Shown: positions 1 through 7,659, numbered from the stretch's first letter. The stretch: DNA of 49,068 nucleotides from Acanthamoeba sp. SK_2022b (GCA_027943245.1 JANDJZ010000401.1:1-49068); one strand, 5' to 3'. Translations and numbers: made by a program. Notes: a model not told the origin generated them from the letters alone.

Positions 1-340
1 GCAGCCGACGGACGCCGCGCCTGTAGTTACGCTCTGTATTATATGAGGTGTTATTTTCACGGCTTTTGCGCCAGCGCAAGAACGCCGTATATCCCTGGGT
101 GTTTACACCAGATAATTATTTGATTTAGAACAAAAAATAAACAATAAAGACACAAATACTTTACACTTGCGGCGGCGCCGGCTCAATCCGTCCATACAAA
201 AACAAGGGAAATAGAGGCGCTCCGACGACGGCTAGCGGGAAGTATAGGCGGGATAAGGGAAAGCCAGCGGGGAAACAGCGAGATGAACAACACAGTCTGC
301 AGAAAAGCACGAGGCGGCCTGCGCCGCCCCGATGCCGTCA
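1..340. other. Intergenic left edge, no gene seen
   Basis: No convincing coding region was found in this stretch; the short frames overlapping it are arginine-rich shadows. The centre (about 110-170) is AT-rich. Two small dyads are visible: TTGCGC-CA-GCGCAA at 66-79 and GGTGT-TT-ACACC at 98-109. Neither has a T-run that would make it a convincing terminator. A possible elaB terminator lies at 313-328. The gene that should lie further left is outside the window. Confidence 0.6.
305..328 (-). terminator. Possible elaB terminator
   Basis: A perfect 6-bp GC stem, GGCGGC (313-318) pairing with GCCGCC (323-328), lies just beyond the elaB stop. Read on the minus strand it is followed by TCGTGCTTTTC, which is only a poor U-run. 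It could be a weak intrinsic terminator or simply a hairpin. Confidence 0.35.
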
Positions 341-652
341 TTATTTACGGGCCAGCAGCAGCCCCAGCACCAGCCCAACGGTGGCGCCGATACCTACGCT
401 GTGCCAGGGTTTATCCCGCACGTAGTCGTCGGTGCGATGTACCGCTTCTTTGGCGCGCGCGTAGTAGGATTCACCGGTGTTCGCCCAGCGCGCCTTGACC
501 TCACTCAGCGCCTGCTCGGCGTGCGACTTGATGTCGACGTAAGCCTGATCCGCGCGATCGCCGGTGTATTGCAGCACTTCTTCCAGCGTCTCGGTCAGCA
601 TTCTCAGATCGTCATCCAGCGTAGTTTGCTCAGCATCCGTATGTCTTGCCAT
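341..652 (-). CDS. elaB: ElaB/YqjD/DUF883 family membrane-anchored protein
   Basis: This 103-residue protein has the layout of the ElaB/YgaM/YqjD (DUF883) family. Residues 1-75 are charged and helical, the stretch YVRDKPWHSVGIG follows, and the chain ends in one hydrophobic C-terminal helix (about residues 84-100) finishing in ARK. Family members are tail-anchored inner-membrane proteins, and some bind ribosomes in stationary phase; that role is family knowledge, not visible here. The ATG at 650-652 is preceded by GGAG. In E. coli elaB also lies beside the nuo end of this region, which supports the name. It is a single gene with its own promoter region (653-733). Confidence 0.85.
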   Translation of the reverse strand: MARHTDAEQTTLDDDLRMLTETLEEVLQYTGDRADQAYVDIKSHAEQALSEVKARWANTGESYYARAKEAVHRTDDYVRDKPWHSVGIGATVGLVLGLLLARK

Positions 653-679
653 CGTGAGATCTCCGTGGTTGAAAAATTA

Positions 680-705
680 AGCGTTCCTACACTATAGACA
701 AGGAT
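680..705 (-). promoter_or_regulatory. Possible elaB promoter
   Basis: On the minus strand the region upstream of elaB reads TTGTCTATAGTGTAGG, with TATAGT as a possible -10 element. The CTATAGT form would also suit stationary-phase sigma-S, in keeping with the family. No clear -35 element is seen at the usual spacing, so this is tentative. Confidence 0.3.
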
Positions 706-733
706 CGCCGCCTGCGGCCATCGGACTTTTACC

Positions 734-1765
734 CTAAAACACCAATTGCACCTTGGCGGCCTGGCGCTTATCGCCGGCAAACTCCAGCGCCTGCGCCAGC
801 TGCCCGCTGGCGAACTCCGCCGACAGCAACGGCAGCGGATCGACCACGCCGTCGGCCAGCCACGCCACCGCCAGCGCAAACTCCGCCACGAAGCGGAAGG
901 ATCCGAGCAGGTTCAACTCCTTGGCGATCAACAACATCAGCGGGAAATCGGGAAAGCTGCCACCCATGCCCACCTGCACCACGGTGCCTTTGGCGCGGGT
1001 GATCTCCAGACAGCGCTGCAGCGACTGCGGATGCCCCGCCACTTCGAAGGCGACGTCGAAATACCCCTTGCCCTGCTGATAATCGCTAACATCGTCGTCC
1101 GCGGCATGCAGGCACCGATCGGCCCCCATTTGCCTGGCGATCGCCAGGCAGCGCGGGCTGAGATCGGCACAGACAATCTCGGCGGCGCCCAGCGCTTTCA
1201 GCGCCGCCACCAACAGGCAGCCGATCGGGCCGACACCGGACACGAAGACCTTTTTTCCCGTCACGTCGCCGGGCTGTTTCGCTGCGTGGATCGCCACCGC
1301 CAGCGGTTCGGCGAACACCATCACCCTGTCGTCGCGATCGGCGCCGTAAGGGACACACTGCGCGCTATCCACCACTTTGTATTGGGTAAAAGCGCCGTCA
1401 ACGTGCGGAAAATACATCGCGCTGCCGAAAAAACGCATCTCGACGCATTGATTGCTTTGCTGCGCCAGACAGTATTTGCACTGCCCGCAGGGTTTGCTGG
1501 GATTGAGCGCCACCTTCTGCCCGACCGGCAGCCGCGGTGAATCGCTGGCGACCACCTCGCCGATCACCTCATGGCCCAGCACCATCGGCTGACGCACCTG
1601 AAAATTGCCGACCTTGCCTTCCTGAAAGTAATGCAGATCCGAGCCGCAGATACCGCCGCGGCTGATTTTCACCAGCGTTCCCTGCCCCCGGTAATCCACT
1701 TCTTGCGCGATCACCGCCACGTCTCGTTTGCCATTGACCACGCAGGACTGAGTTTGAATTTTCAT
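734..1765 (-). CDS. idnD: L-idonate 5-dehydrogenase (zinc alcohol dehydrogenase family)
   Basis: This is a 343-residue medium-chain zinc dehydrogenase that should oxidise L-idonate to 5-ketogluconate with NAD(P). Catalytic-zinc residues are C40 (in GGICGSDLHYF) and H65-E66 (GHE). The structural-zinc cysteines C93, C96, C99 and C107 are all present. A Rossmann motif (VSGVGPIGCLL) follows in the middle of the chain. A longer frame reaches 1819, but the ATG at 1763-1765 has a GGAG Shine-Dalgarno and matches the family's start. It lies 22 bp downstream of idnO, surely as one operon, with the LacI-type regulator divergent. No gluconate/idonate permease (idnT) or idnK lies beside it, unlike the E. 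coli idn cluster. A sorbitol or other polyol dehydrogenase activity is the main alternative. Confidence 0.8.
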   Translation of the reverse strand: MKIQTQSCVVNGKRDVAVIAQEVDYRGQGTLVKISRGGICGSDLHYFQEGKVGNFQVRQPMVLGHEVIGEVVASDSPRLPVGQKVALNPSKPCGQCKYCLAQQSNQCVEMRFFGSAMYFPHVDGAFTQYKVVDSAQCVPYGADRDDRVMVFAEPLAVAIHAAKQPGDVTGKKVFVSGVGPIGCLLVAALKALGAAEIVCADLSPRCLAIARQMGADRCLHAADDDVSDYQQGKGYFDVAFEVAGHPQSLQRCLEITRAKGTVVQVGMGGSFPDFPLMLLIAKELNLLGSFRFVAEFALAVAWLADGVVDPLPLLSAEFASGQLAQALEFAGDKRQAAKVQLVF

Positions 1766-1787
1766 CTCAAGACTCCACGAAAAAAGG

Positions 1788-2552
1788 TTACACCGCCGCC
1801 GACATGCCGCCATCGACAAACAGCAGCTGCCCGTTGACGAAGGCGGAGGCGTCGGCGGCCAGGAACACCGCCGCGCCGATCAGCTCCTGCGGATCGCCCC
1901 AGCGCGCGGCGGGTGTGCGTTGGGTCAGCCAGGCGGTGAAGGCCGGATCGTCGGCCAGCGCCTGCGTCATCTCGGTTTTGAAATAGCCGGGGGCAATGCC
2001 GTTGACCTGAATGTTGTAGCGTGCCAGCTCCACGCACATGCCGCGCGTCAGCATTTTCACCGCCCCCTTGGACGCCGCATAAGGGGTGATGGTGTCCCGC
2101 CCCAGCTCGCTTTGCATCGAGCCGATGTTGACTATCTTGCCGCGCCGGCGCGGCACCATGTAACGCGCCACGGTTTGCGACACAATGAAGACCGCCTTCT
2201 GGTTGACGGCGATGATGTCGTCCCAGTCTTGCTCCGGAAACTCGGTGAACGGGTGGCGGCGCTGGATGCCGGCGTTGTTGATCAAAACGTCAATCGCGCC
2301 GATATCCGCTTCGATACGGTCGATGGCGGCCTGCACCGCCTGGGAATCGGTGACGTCGAACGCCACCGCATCAGCACGCAGGCCCTCTTCGCGCAGGCGC
2401 TCGGCGGCGTGCCGGGCATGTTCTTCGGTGGTGGCGTTGACCAGAATATGTGCGCCTTGCTGCGCCAGGCCGCGCGCCAGCAGAAAACCGATGCCGCGCG
2501 AGGCGCCGGTGATCAAGACGATTTTGTTATCCAGTGAAAACAGATTGTTCAT
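1788..2552 (-). CDS. idnO: Gluconate 5-dehydrogenase / 5-ketogluconate reductase (SDR family)
   Basis: This 254-residue short-chain dehydrogenase is expected to reduce 5-ketogluconate to gluconate in the cytoplasm, the step after IdnD. The nucleotide-binding TGxxxGIG motif is at residues 15-22, the NNAG motif at 92-95, and the catalytic triad is S145, Y158 and K162 (YAASK). Length and the C-terminal VDGGMSAAV fit IdnO. It is the first gene of the idnO-idnD operon. The region upstream carries a CRP-type site and a LacI-type palindrome. Substrate assignment rests on the pairing with an IdnD-like protein and a GntR/IdnR-like regulator. Confidence 0.82.
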   Translation of the reverse strand: MNNLFSLDNKIVLITGASRGIGFLLARGLAQQGAHILVNATTEEHARHAAERLREEGLRADAVAFDVTDSQAVQAAIDRIEADIGAIDVLINNAGIQRRHPFTEFPEQDWDDIIAVNQKAVFIVSQTVARYMVPRRRGKIVNIGSMQSELGRDTITPYAASKGAVKMLTRGMCVELARYNIQVNGIAPGYFKTEMTQALADDPAFTAWLTQRTPAARWGDPQELIGAAVFLAADASAFVNGQLLFVDGGMSAAV

Positions 2553-2607
2553 GGTGATTCCCGGCCATCAGGCCTCCAATCGGACAGGCCTCTATCTCAG
2601 CCGATTG

Positions 2608-2617
2608 TTACCGGTAA
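2608..2617. promoter_or_regulatory. Candidate operator for the divergent LacI-type regulator
   Basis: The perfect 10-bp palindrome TTACCGGTAA lies within TGTTACCGGTAAAA, in the divergent region between idnO and the regulator. Operators of the GntR/IdnR branch of the LacI family have TGTTA half-sites of this sort (family knowledge recalled, not checked). Further TGTTA-type half-sites occur nearby, at about 2645, 2658 and 2771. Confidence 0.55.
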
Positions 2618-2620
2618 AAA

Positions 2621-2636
2621 CGTGATGGAAATCACT
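2621..2636. promoter_or_regulatory. Candidate CRP-cAMP site upstream of idnOD
   Basis: The sequence CGTGATGGAAATCACT holds GTGA-N6-TCAC with correct CRP spacing. It lies about 70-85 bp upstream of the idnO start and directly beside the TTACCGGTAA palindrome. Catabolite control is expected for a sugar-acid operon. Confidence 0.6.
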
Positions 2637-2820
2637 GAAAATCATGTTACGAAACCCTGTTACCCTTAACGTGATCTCACGCAGGCAGCACGCGGGTAAA
2701 AATCAGCTATCCGATTGAAAAATGGCTATTTTCAATAGAGGTGCATTCATTGTTATCGCCAAATCGATTTGTTAACATACCGCTATCCGCCCTTGCCGCG
2801 CCGCCCGTGAAGGCCACCGA

Positions 2821-3804
2821 ATGAAACACCCCCGCGTTACGCTACAGGACATCGCACAATTGGCCGGCGTGACCAAAATGACCGTCAGCCGCTTCCTGCG
2901 CACGCCGGAAAAAGTGGCGGCCGGCACCGCCGAACGCATTGCGCAGGTCATGCGGGAGCTGAACGTCACCGGCGCCGATGCCGCACAGGCCGGCAGAAAA
3001 CCGCGCCTCGGCGTGCTGATCCCCTCTTTCAACAACCAGATCTTCGCCGATCTGCTGGCCGGCATCGAATCCGTTACCCAAGCGTGGGGTTACCAAACGC
3101 TGGTGATGAACTACGATTACAGCCCGCAACGGGAAGAAGAGCAGATCGCGCAGCTGTTGAGCTACCCGATCGCCGGGCTGATCCTCACCGATTCTGCGCA
3201 TACCTTGCGCGCAGAGACCTACCTCGGCGCCGCCAAAATCCCCCTCGCGCAGGTGATGGATCTCGACGCGCCGCCGGGGCGGATTGCGGTGGGGTTCGAT
3301 AATGAACAGGCGGGGTATGACATGACCGAAGCGCTGCTCGCCAGCGGCAAACGGCATATCGTTTACTTTGGCGCCATGTCGGACGCCCGCGACAATAAAC
3401 GCTATCGGGGGTACTGCCGCGCCATGGCGGCTCAGGGGCAAACGCCGCGTCAGATCGCGCCGCATCGGGTCTCTTCGGTTTCGATCGGCGCCGACATGCT
3501 GGCGATGGCGCGCGAACGCTACCCGCAGCTCGACGGTATCCTGTGCACCAACGACGATCTGGCGGTGGGCGTGTTGCAGGCCTGTCTGCGTCTCGGCGTG
3601 CGCGTGCCGCAAGAGGTTGCGTTATCGGGATTTCACGGCCTGGATATTGGCCAGGCGACCACGCCGAGCATCGCCAGCGTGATCACGCCGCGCTTTGACA
3701 TGGGGAAAACCGCCGCCGAAATGCTGCTGTTGCGGATCGCGGGCGAACCTTGCGCCGAGCGCCACGATCTGCATTACCGCCTCTCACTCGGCGGCACCGT
3801 TTGA
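2821..3804 (+). CDS. LacI-family transcriptional regulator, GntR/IdnR-like
   Basis: This 327-residue protein has an N-terminal helix-turn-helix (about residues 6-30, VTLQDIAQLAGVTKMTVSRFL) followed by a periplasmic-binding-protein-like effector domain from about residue 60, beginning LGVLIPSFNNQIFADLL. That arrangement and the sequence resemble GntR and IdnR, which respond to gluconate or 5-ketogluconate. It is divergent from idnO, with an operator-like palindrome and a CRP-type site between, so it most likely controls idnOD. Its last 21 bp overlap the 3' end of the convergent DUF1097 gene. The exact effector cannot be read from sequence. Confidence 0.82.
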   Translation: MKHPRVTLQDIAQLAGVTKMTVSRFLRTPEKVAAGTAERIAQVMRELNVTGADAAQAGRKPRLGVLIPSFNNQIFADLLAGIESVTQAWGYQTLVMNYDYSPQREEEQIAQLLSYPIAGLILTDSAHTLRAETYLGAAKIPLAQVMDLDAPPGRIAVGFDNEQAGYDMTEALLASGKRHIVYFGAMSDARDNKRYRGYCRAMAAQGQTPRQIAPHRVSSVSIGADMLAMARERYPQLDGILCTNDDLAVGVLQACLRLGVRVPQEVALSGFHGLDIGQATTPSIASVITPRFDMGKTAAEMLLLRIAGEPCAERHDLHYRLSLGGTV

Positions 3805-4293
3805 GCCGGCATTCGAGCCCATCGGCGGCGTAGCGCGGGCTTTTTCGCTGCGCGCCGCCCACCACAGACCGCTGTTTTTCATCGCATAGCCGAACAGCAG
3901 GCCCACCAGCAGGGAAAGCGTCACCAGCGGCCAATCACCGCCGCCGGCGAAGGTCGCGCAGGCGCCGATAAAGGTGCCGGGCACGAACCCCAGCCACTGC
4001 TGTTTAGCCTGAATGCACATCAGGAATGCCACGACGCCGGTCAGCAGATACCCCAAGAGATTCCACTGCGGCGCCAGTTCGCTGCCGTGGATGATCGCCA
4101 TTGCCCAGAAGACGCCGCTGCAGCAGGTCAACGCGCCGATCACCAGCCCTTTCAACCCACCCTGCGGGCAGGCGAAATACGCCGTGCAGCCGAGAAAACC
4201 GGCCCAACCGATCAGCCCCAGGCTGACGGCAACCCAGCCCCACACGCCGGAGAGGATCCCGGTAGTAACGGCAATGGCGAAAAGAACGTTCAT
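3784..4293 (-). CDS. DUF1097 family inner-membrane protein
   Basis: This 169-residue protein is mostly hydrophobic, with about five membrane segments, and contains the small Cys/Gly-rich stretch GFLGCTAYFACPQGG typical of DUF1097 proteins (YcdZ-like in E. coli). Function is unknown. The last 20 or so residues are polar and Ala/Gly/Asn-rich and run into the 3' end of the LacI regulator gene on the other strand (21-bp overlap). A perfect CRP-type palindrome lies about 60 bp upstream of its ATG, so it may be catabolite-controlled. Confidence 0.75.
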   Translation of the reverse strand: MNVLFAIAVTTGILSGVWGWVAVSLGLIGWAGFLGCTAYFACPQGGLKGLVIGALTCCSGVFWAMAIIHGSELAPQWNLLGYLLTGVVAFLMCIQAKQQWLGFVPGTFIGACATFAGGGDWPLVTLSLLVGLLFGYAMKNSGLWWAARSEKARATPPMGSNAGSNGAAE

Positions 4294-4349
4294 AAAGTGA
4301 CCCGCGGCAAAAAGAAAGCGCGCAGTTTACCCGAAAGCCGGTCATTTCA

Positions 4350-4365
4350 TGTGATTAAAATCACA
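4350..4365. promoter_or_regulatory. Consensus CRP-cAMP site upstream of the DUF1097 gene
   Basis: TGTGATTAAAATCACA is a perfect match to the CRP half-sites TGTGA-N6-TCACA. It lies in the AT-rich 130 bp between the DUF1097 start (4293) and the MFS stop (4424), so it can only serve the DUF1097 gene. FNR is less likely, because both half-sites carry the CRP-type G/C rather than TTGAT/ATCAA. Confidence 0.65.
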
Positions 4366-4423
4366 ATATAAATGCAATTAAAGAATAATTAATTAAATAA
4401 AAGAGACTTCAATCACAAAACTA

Positions 4424-5659
4424 TTAACGTGGGAACCCAGCACGTACCGTCATCCATGCCAACAACAGGCATACCGTGGTGCTGCTAAGGAACAGCAGAT
4501 GGGTTGCCTGCTGTAGATCGACACGGTCGACCACGATCCCCAGCAAGATAGGCGCCCAGTTGGCGATATAAGCGATCACGTAAAACAGCGAAAGCAAACG
4601 TGCATGGCTGGCCGGCGGCGAAATCAGGTTTACCAGGGTCGCGCTGCCAACGAAAATGGCGCCGTAAGCATAGCCGGCCACCACCAGCCCCGCAGCCGCC
4701 AGCCACAGTGAATGCCACTGGATCGCCACGGCGAATACCACCGCCGCCAGCACCTGCGCCAGGCAACCGAACAACAGCGAATGGCGGGCGTTAAGGCGGC
4801 GGCTCAGGATCTGGCTGATACCGGCGATCAACAGATAAACCGCAATCGCATAGCCAAAGACGCCTCGAGCGTGCAGGCCTAACAGCGTTTCCGCCACGCT
4901 GGGGCCGATAGCCAAAATGCTGGCGGCCAGGGCCCAACAGATAAACAGCGCCCCGGCACAGACATAGAATTTACCGCCGGTGGCGCGCAGGCCATCGAGC
5001 AGCGAGCTTTTTTCTGTCGCAGCCGGCGTAGCATGGGTCGGCGCCGTAACCACGCCACGCGGCCACGAGAACATCACGCCCAACGCAGCCACGGCGGCAA
5101 TGACCATGATGAAAACGAACGGCAGCGTCGTGGGATGAAAACCGGTCTGCAAAGCGATGCCGCTGAAGATCGGGCCCAGCGCCAATCCTGTGGTAAAGGA
5201 CAACGTGGCGATCAGCGCGGCGTTTTTACCGCCGTCTCGTGGCCCAAAACGCACCAACGCGATGTTTGCCGCACCGGTCAATGCCCCGGTGCCCACCCCG
5301 GCTAACAGTCGCGCCATGAGCATCATGGCAAAGGTATCAGCCCGCGCGAACAGCAGCGCACCGCTCAACACCACCAGCAATGCCGGCACGATCATGCTGC
5401 GCAAATCCTTCACTTTGCCGGACAGATTGCCGACGCCGAACAAAGCGATCAGCACGCCGGCGGCGTAAGCGCCGTAAACAACGGTCAGGCTGACGGAGCT
5501 CAGCGCAAGCTGCTGCTGATACAGCGGATACAGCGGCGTCGGCGCACTGCTGTTCAGCAATGCCGACATCAGTGCCAATGCCAGGAACAATAGAATACCC
5601 ATGCGCGATGCCTGCGCGTTTTTCGGCACCGTGTCCTGGATGGCGGTATTTTCTGACAT
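4424..5659 (-). CDS. MFS transporter, drug/sugar efflux type (DHA1-like)
   Basis: This 411-residue protein has about 12 predicted membrane helices. A short polar N-terminus (residues 1-18) leads into the first helix. The first half has the motif-A-like region GVGNLSGKVKDLRS (about residues 75-88), and ARLLAGVGTGALTGAANIALVRF follows. This suits major facilitator proton antiporters of the multidrug/sugar-efflux kind. The ATG is at 5657-5659. It is divergent from a LysR regulator, with a good 18-bp dyad between the two genes, a layout typical of an exporter induced through its LysR neighbour. The substrate cannot be determined. Confidence 0.8.
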   Translation of the reverse strand: MSENTAIQDTVPKNAQASRMGILLFLALALMSALLNSSAPTPLYPLYQQQLALSSVSLTVVYGAYAAGVLIALFGVGNLSGKVKDLRSMIVPALLVVLSGALLFARADTFAMMLMARLLAGVGTGALTGAANIALVRFGPRDGGKNAALIATLSFTTGLALGPIFSGIALQTGFHPTTLPFVFIMVIAAVAALGVMFSWPRGVVTAPTHATPAATEKSSLLDGLRATGGKFYVCAGALFICWALAASILAIGPSVAETLLGLHARGVFGYAIAVYLLIAGISQILSRRLNARHSLLFGCLAQVLAAVVFAVAIQWHSLWLAAAGLVVAGYAYGAIFVGSATLVNLISPPASHARLLSLFYVIAYIANWAPILLGIVVDRVDLQQATHLLFLSSTTVCLLLAWMTVRAGFPR

Positions 5660-5785
5660 GCTTTAACTCCCAAAGTCGGCAGGTGGCGGCCTGCCATCGA
5701 CGTTTTTCCTCACCCGACGAGCCGGGAACGGCGCTTATCATAGCGTTACGGCGACGGGCGAAGTATCGTCAAGAATGAATCACCC

Positions 5786-5803
5786 TGATGCATTCTTGCA
5801 TCA
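5786..5803. promoter_or_regulatory. Candidate LysR-type operator between MFS and lysR genes
   Basis: TGATGCA-TTCT-TGCATCA is a perfect 7-4-7 inverted repeat in the divergent region. It holds a T-N11-A type core expected of LysR-family binding sites. A degenerate half-copy (TGAATCACC) lies just to its left at about 5776-5784. Confidence 0.5.
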
Positions 5804-5948
5804 CCGGAGAAATAACCGCCGATGTGCAGGCCGTTAACCGTCTTTGTCTCCCCCCGGACGGAACAACGCTTTATGATAGAAACCGTTATTGTTCGCCTGG
5901 CTTGGCCCGTGCCCCACGGTGCCGACAAATCTGCAGAGAGGAAATGGC

Positions 5949-6824
5949 ATGATGAATTGGGACGACGCGCGCTTCTTTTTGGCCGTCGCACGCTGTGGCA
6001 CGCTACGCAAAGCCGCCAGCCAGCTGCATGTCGATCAGGCGACCGTCGGTCGACGGCTGTCCGCTTTCGAAGATGCGCTCGGCTCCAAGCTATTTATCCG
6101 CACGCCGAAATCCTTCGCCCTCAGCCCGCTGGGGGAGGAAATGCTGGCGGACGTGATGAAGATGGAAAATGCGGTGCAGGCGATCAACCGTAAAGCCGCC
6201 AGCGGTGACGAAAGCCTGAACGGCAACGTGCGCATCGCCACCACCGACACCCTGGCCGAAGCCTTCGTAATGCCGGCGCTGCAAGATCTGCGGGAACGCT
6301 ACCCCGCCATCACCGTCACGCTGTTAACGGCGCTGAACATCGCCGATATCTCTTACCACGGCGCAGATCTGGCGATCCGCGGCGCCCGCCCCGATGACGA
6401 TGAGCTGATCATCAAACGCTTAGCCACCATCGAAATGGGTCTGTACGCCTCTCAGCACTACCTGGCGCGGCGCGGCATGCCGGTCAGGGGCGAGCAGCTG
6501 CGCGGCCACGATCTGCTGATGTTCCCGCGCGAGCTGGTGCCGCGCCACTGGAACAATTTCTGCGGCGAGGCTCTGCACGAGCCCAACGTCGTGCTGCAAT
6601 GCAATTCGCAGCTGCTGCTGCGCTCCGCCACCCGCAGCGGGCTGGGCATCGGCCTGCTCTCCGCGTTTTTGGCGGACAAAGACCCGGAGCTGGTGCGCCT
6701 GCTCCCGGAGAACAAAGACTGGGTGGATATCTGGCTGGTGCTGCATCCCGATTTGCAACGCGCCGCCCGCGTGCGCGCGGTGGTGCAGGCGCTGGAAACG
6801 TCGTTTAGCGCCCATTACGGCTGA
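5949..6824 (+). CDS. LysR-family transcriptional regulator
   Basis: This 291-residue LysR protein has a winged helix-turn-helix at about residues 3-62 ([39 protein letters not shown]) and an effector domain from about residue 90. The frame could start 20 codons earlier, at 5889, but the ATG at 5949 (followed by a second ATG) has an AGAGG Shine-Dalgarno at 5936-5940 and gives the standard N-terminus. It is divergent from the MFS exporter and probably controls it. The [14 protein letters not shown] form of the helix-turn-helix is typical of the group regulating small exporters and oxidoreductases. Confidence 0.85.
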   Translation: MMNWDDARFFLAVARCGTLRKAASQLHVDQATVGRRLSAFEDALGSKLFIRTPKSFALSPLGEEMLADVMKMENAVQAINRKAASGDESLNGNVRIATTDTLAEAFVMPALQDLRERYPAITVTLLTALNIADISYHGADLAIRGARPDDDELIIKRLATIEMGLYASQHYLARRGMPVRGEQLRGHDLLMFPRELVPRHWNNFCGEALHEPNVVLQCNSQLLLRSATRSGLGIGLLSAFLADKDPELVRLLPENKDWVDIWLVLHPDLQRAARVRAVVQALETSFSAHYG

Positions 6825-6880
6825 GTGCCGACACGTGGAGAAACATCGCTGATGTCTCACGTATCCTTCTTCGTCCAAGA

Positions 6881-6909
6881 TTGAAATAATAAGATATAAA
6901 GCTTATTAT
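6881..6909 (+). promoter_or_regulatory. Toxin-antitoxin promoter with overlapping dyad operator
   Basis: TTGAAA (6881-6886) and TATTAT (6904-6909) form a -35/-10 pair with exactly 17 bp between. Overlaid on this is a perfect inverted repeat, ATAATAAG (6886-6893) and CTTATTAT (6902-6909), with an 8-bp spacer. The dyad covers the spacer and the whole -10 element. An antitoxin bound there would block RNA polymerase, the usual autoregulation of type II modules. The start site should be near 6916, giving a leader of about 34 nt. Confidence 0.65.
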
Positions 6910-6949
6910 CTAATCACTGCACAGGACGTGCATTCGGCCCGAGGGAACA

Positions 6950-7210
6950 ATGGCAAAGATCAGCTGGTCACGTAAAGCACTGAAACAATTGATGACACTG
7001 CCTTCTCAGAACCGGTTGGCCATTGCGCACAAGGTTGAACTCTTGGGCACTTTCCCGACCGTCAGACTGGACATTAAAAAGCTGCACGGTACCGATAACC
7101 AGTACCGTCTACGCGCAGGGAACTACCGCATTATTTTTGAGATCGTCGATGATGAACCTGTCGTGTGCCTGATTCAGCAGGTAAAACGCAGAACATCGAC
7201 AACTTATTGA
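6950..7210 (+). CDS. Type II toxin of the RelE/ParE superfamily
   Basis: This is an 86-residue basic protein of RelE/ParE/HigB size. It shows the family pattern: an N-terminal amphipathic helix pair rich in Lys, a central KLHGTDNQYRLRAGNYRIIFE block (the conserved YRLR-G-YRIIFE strand core), and a C-terminal basic strand ending in Lys-Arg-Arg. Relatives of the RelE branch are ribosome-dependent mRNA endonucleases, whereas ParE relatives poison gyrase; the sequence alone does not decide between them. The start has a GAGGGAAC Shine-Dalgarno. It precedes the antitoxin gene by 18 bp, in the reversed (HigBA-like) order. It appears intact. Confidence 0.82.
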   Translation: MAKISWSRKALKQLMTLPSQNRLAIAHKVELLGTFPTVRLDIKKLHGTDNQYRLRAGNYRIIFEIVDDEPVVCLIQQVKRRTSTTY

Positions 7211-7228
7211 AAGTCAGAGGTATGCCGA

Positions 7229-7594
7229 ATGGCGAAGTTACAGTATATCCATGATGACTCCGGCCAGCCGCTCTATGTGGTATTGCCGCTCGATGAGTAT
7301 AAAAGGCTTGTGAGACAGCAAGAGGACTACGAGCCTCTTCCCTACCATGCCGATAAGCATGATGATGAAACCGTCCCCCATGAAGTCGTTTCCATCATGC
7401 TGGATCAAGACGTCAGCTTGATTGCCGCTTGGCGAATTTTCCGTGGCCTCTCGCAATACGATGTAGCGGAAAAATTGGGCACGACACAATCCGCCGTTTC
7501 CCAATGGGAAGCCCCTCACTCGAAACCACAAAAGAAAACCCGGGAAAAGCTGGCTGTCCTCTATCGCTGCCAACCGGCACAAATGACGTTGTAA
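7229..7594 (+). CDS. Antitoxin with C-terminal XRE/Cro helix-turn-helix
   Basis: This 121-residue protein pairs with the upstream toxin. The N-terminal third contains a Phd/YefM-like block (GQPLYVVLPLDEYKRLV, about residues 12-28). An acidic linker follows (DKHDDETVPHE, about 43-53), and the C-terminal part holds an XRE-type helix-turn-helix (about residues 63-112, with RGLSQYDVAEKLGTTQSAVSQWE). The acidic linker probably neutralises the basic toxin, and the helix-turn-helix probably binds the dyad at 6886-6909. The operon ends at the terminator at 7616-7643, which it shares with nuoN. Confidence 0.82.
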   Translation: MAKLQYIHDDSGQPLYVVLPLDEYKRLVRQQEDYEPLPYHADKHDDETVPHEVVSIMLDQDVSLIAAWRIFRGLSQYDVAEKLGTTQSAVSQWEAPHSKPQKKTREKLAVLYRCQPAQMTL

Positions 7595-7615
7595 TAGCTT
7601 CTTTCCCCCGCCCAT

Positions 7616-7643
7616 AAAAAAAGGTCGCCGAAGCGACCTTTTT
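7616..7643. terminator. Bidirectional terminator between antitoxin and nuoN
   Basis: The stem GGTCGC (7623-7628) and GCGACC (7633-7638) has a CGAA loop, with A7 on the left and T5 on the right. The A/T tails also pair, so it works as an intrinsic terminator for the plus-strand toxin-antitoxin operon and for the minus-strand nuo operon. Confidence 0.85.
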
Positions 7644-7659
7644 ACCGTCTGAAGCGTTA

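Noticed and set aside
2671..2680. GTGATCTCAC as a second CRP site upstream of idnO
   Set aside because: Only 2 bp between half-sites; not CRP-compatible.
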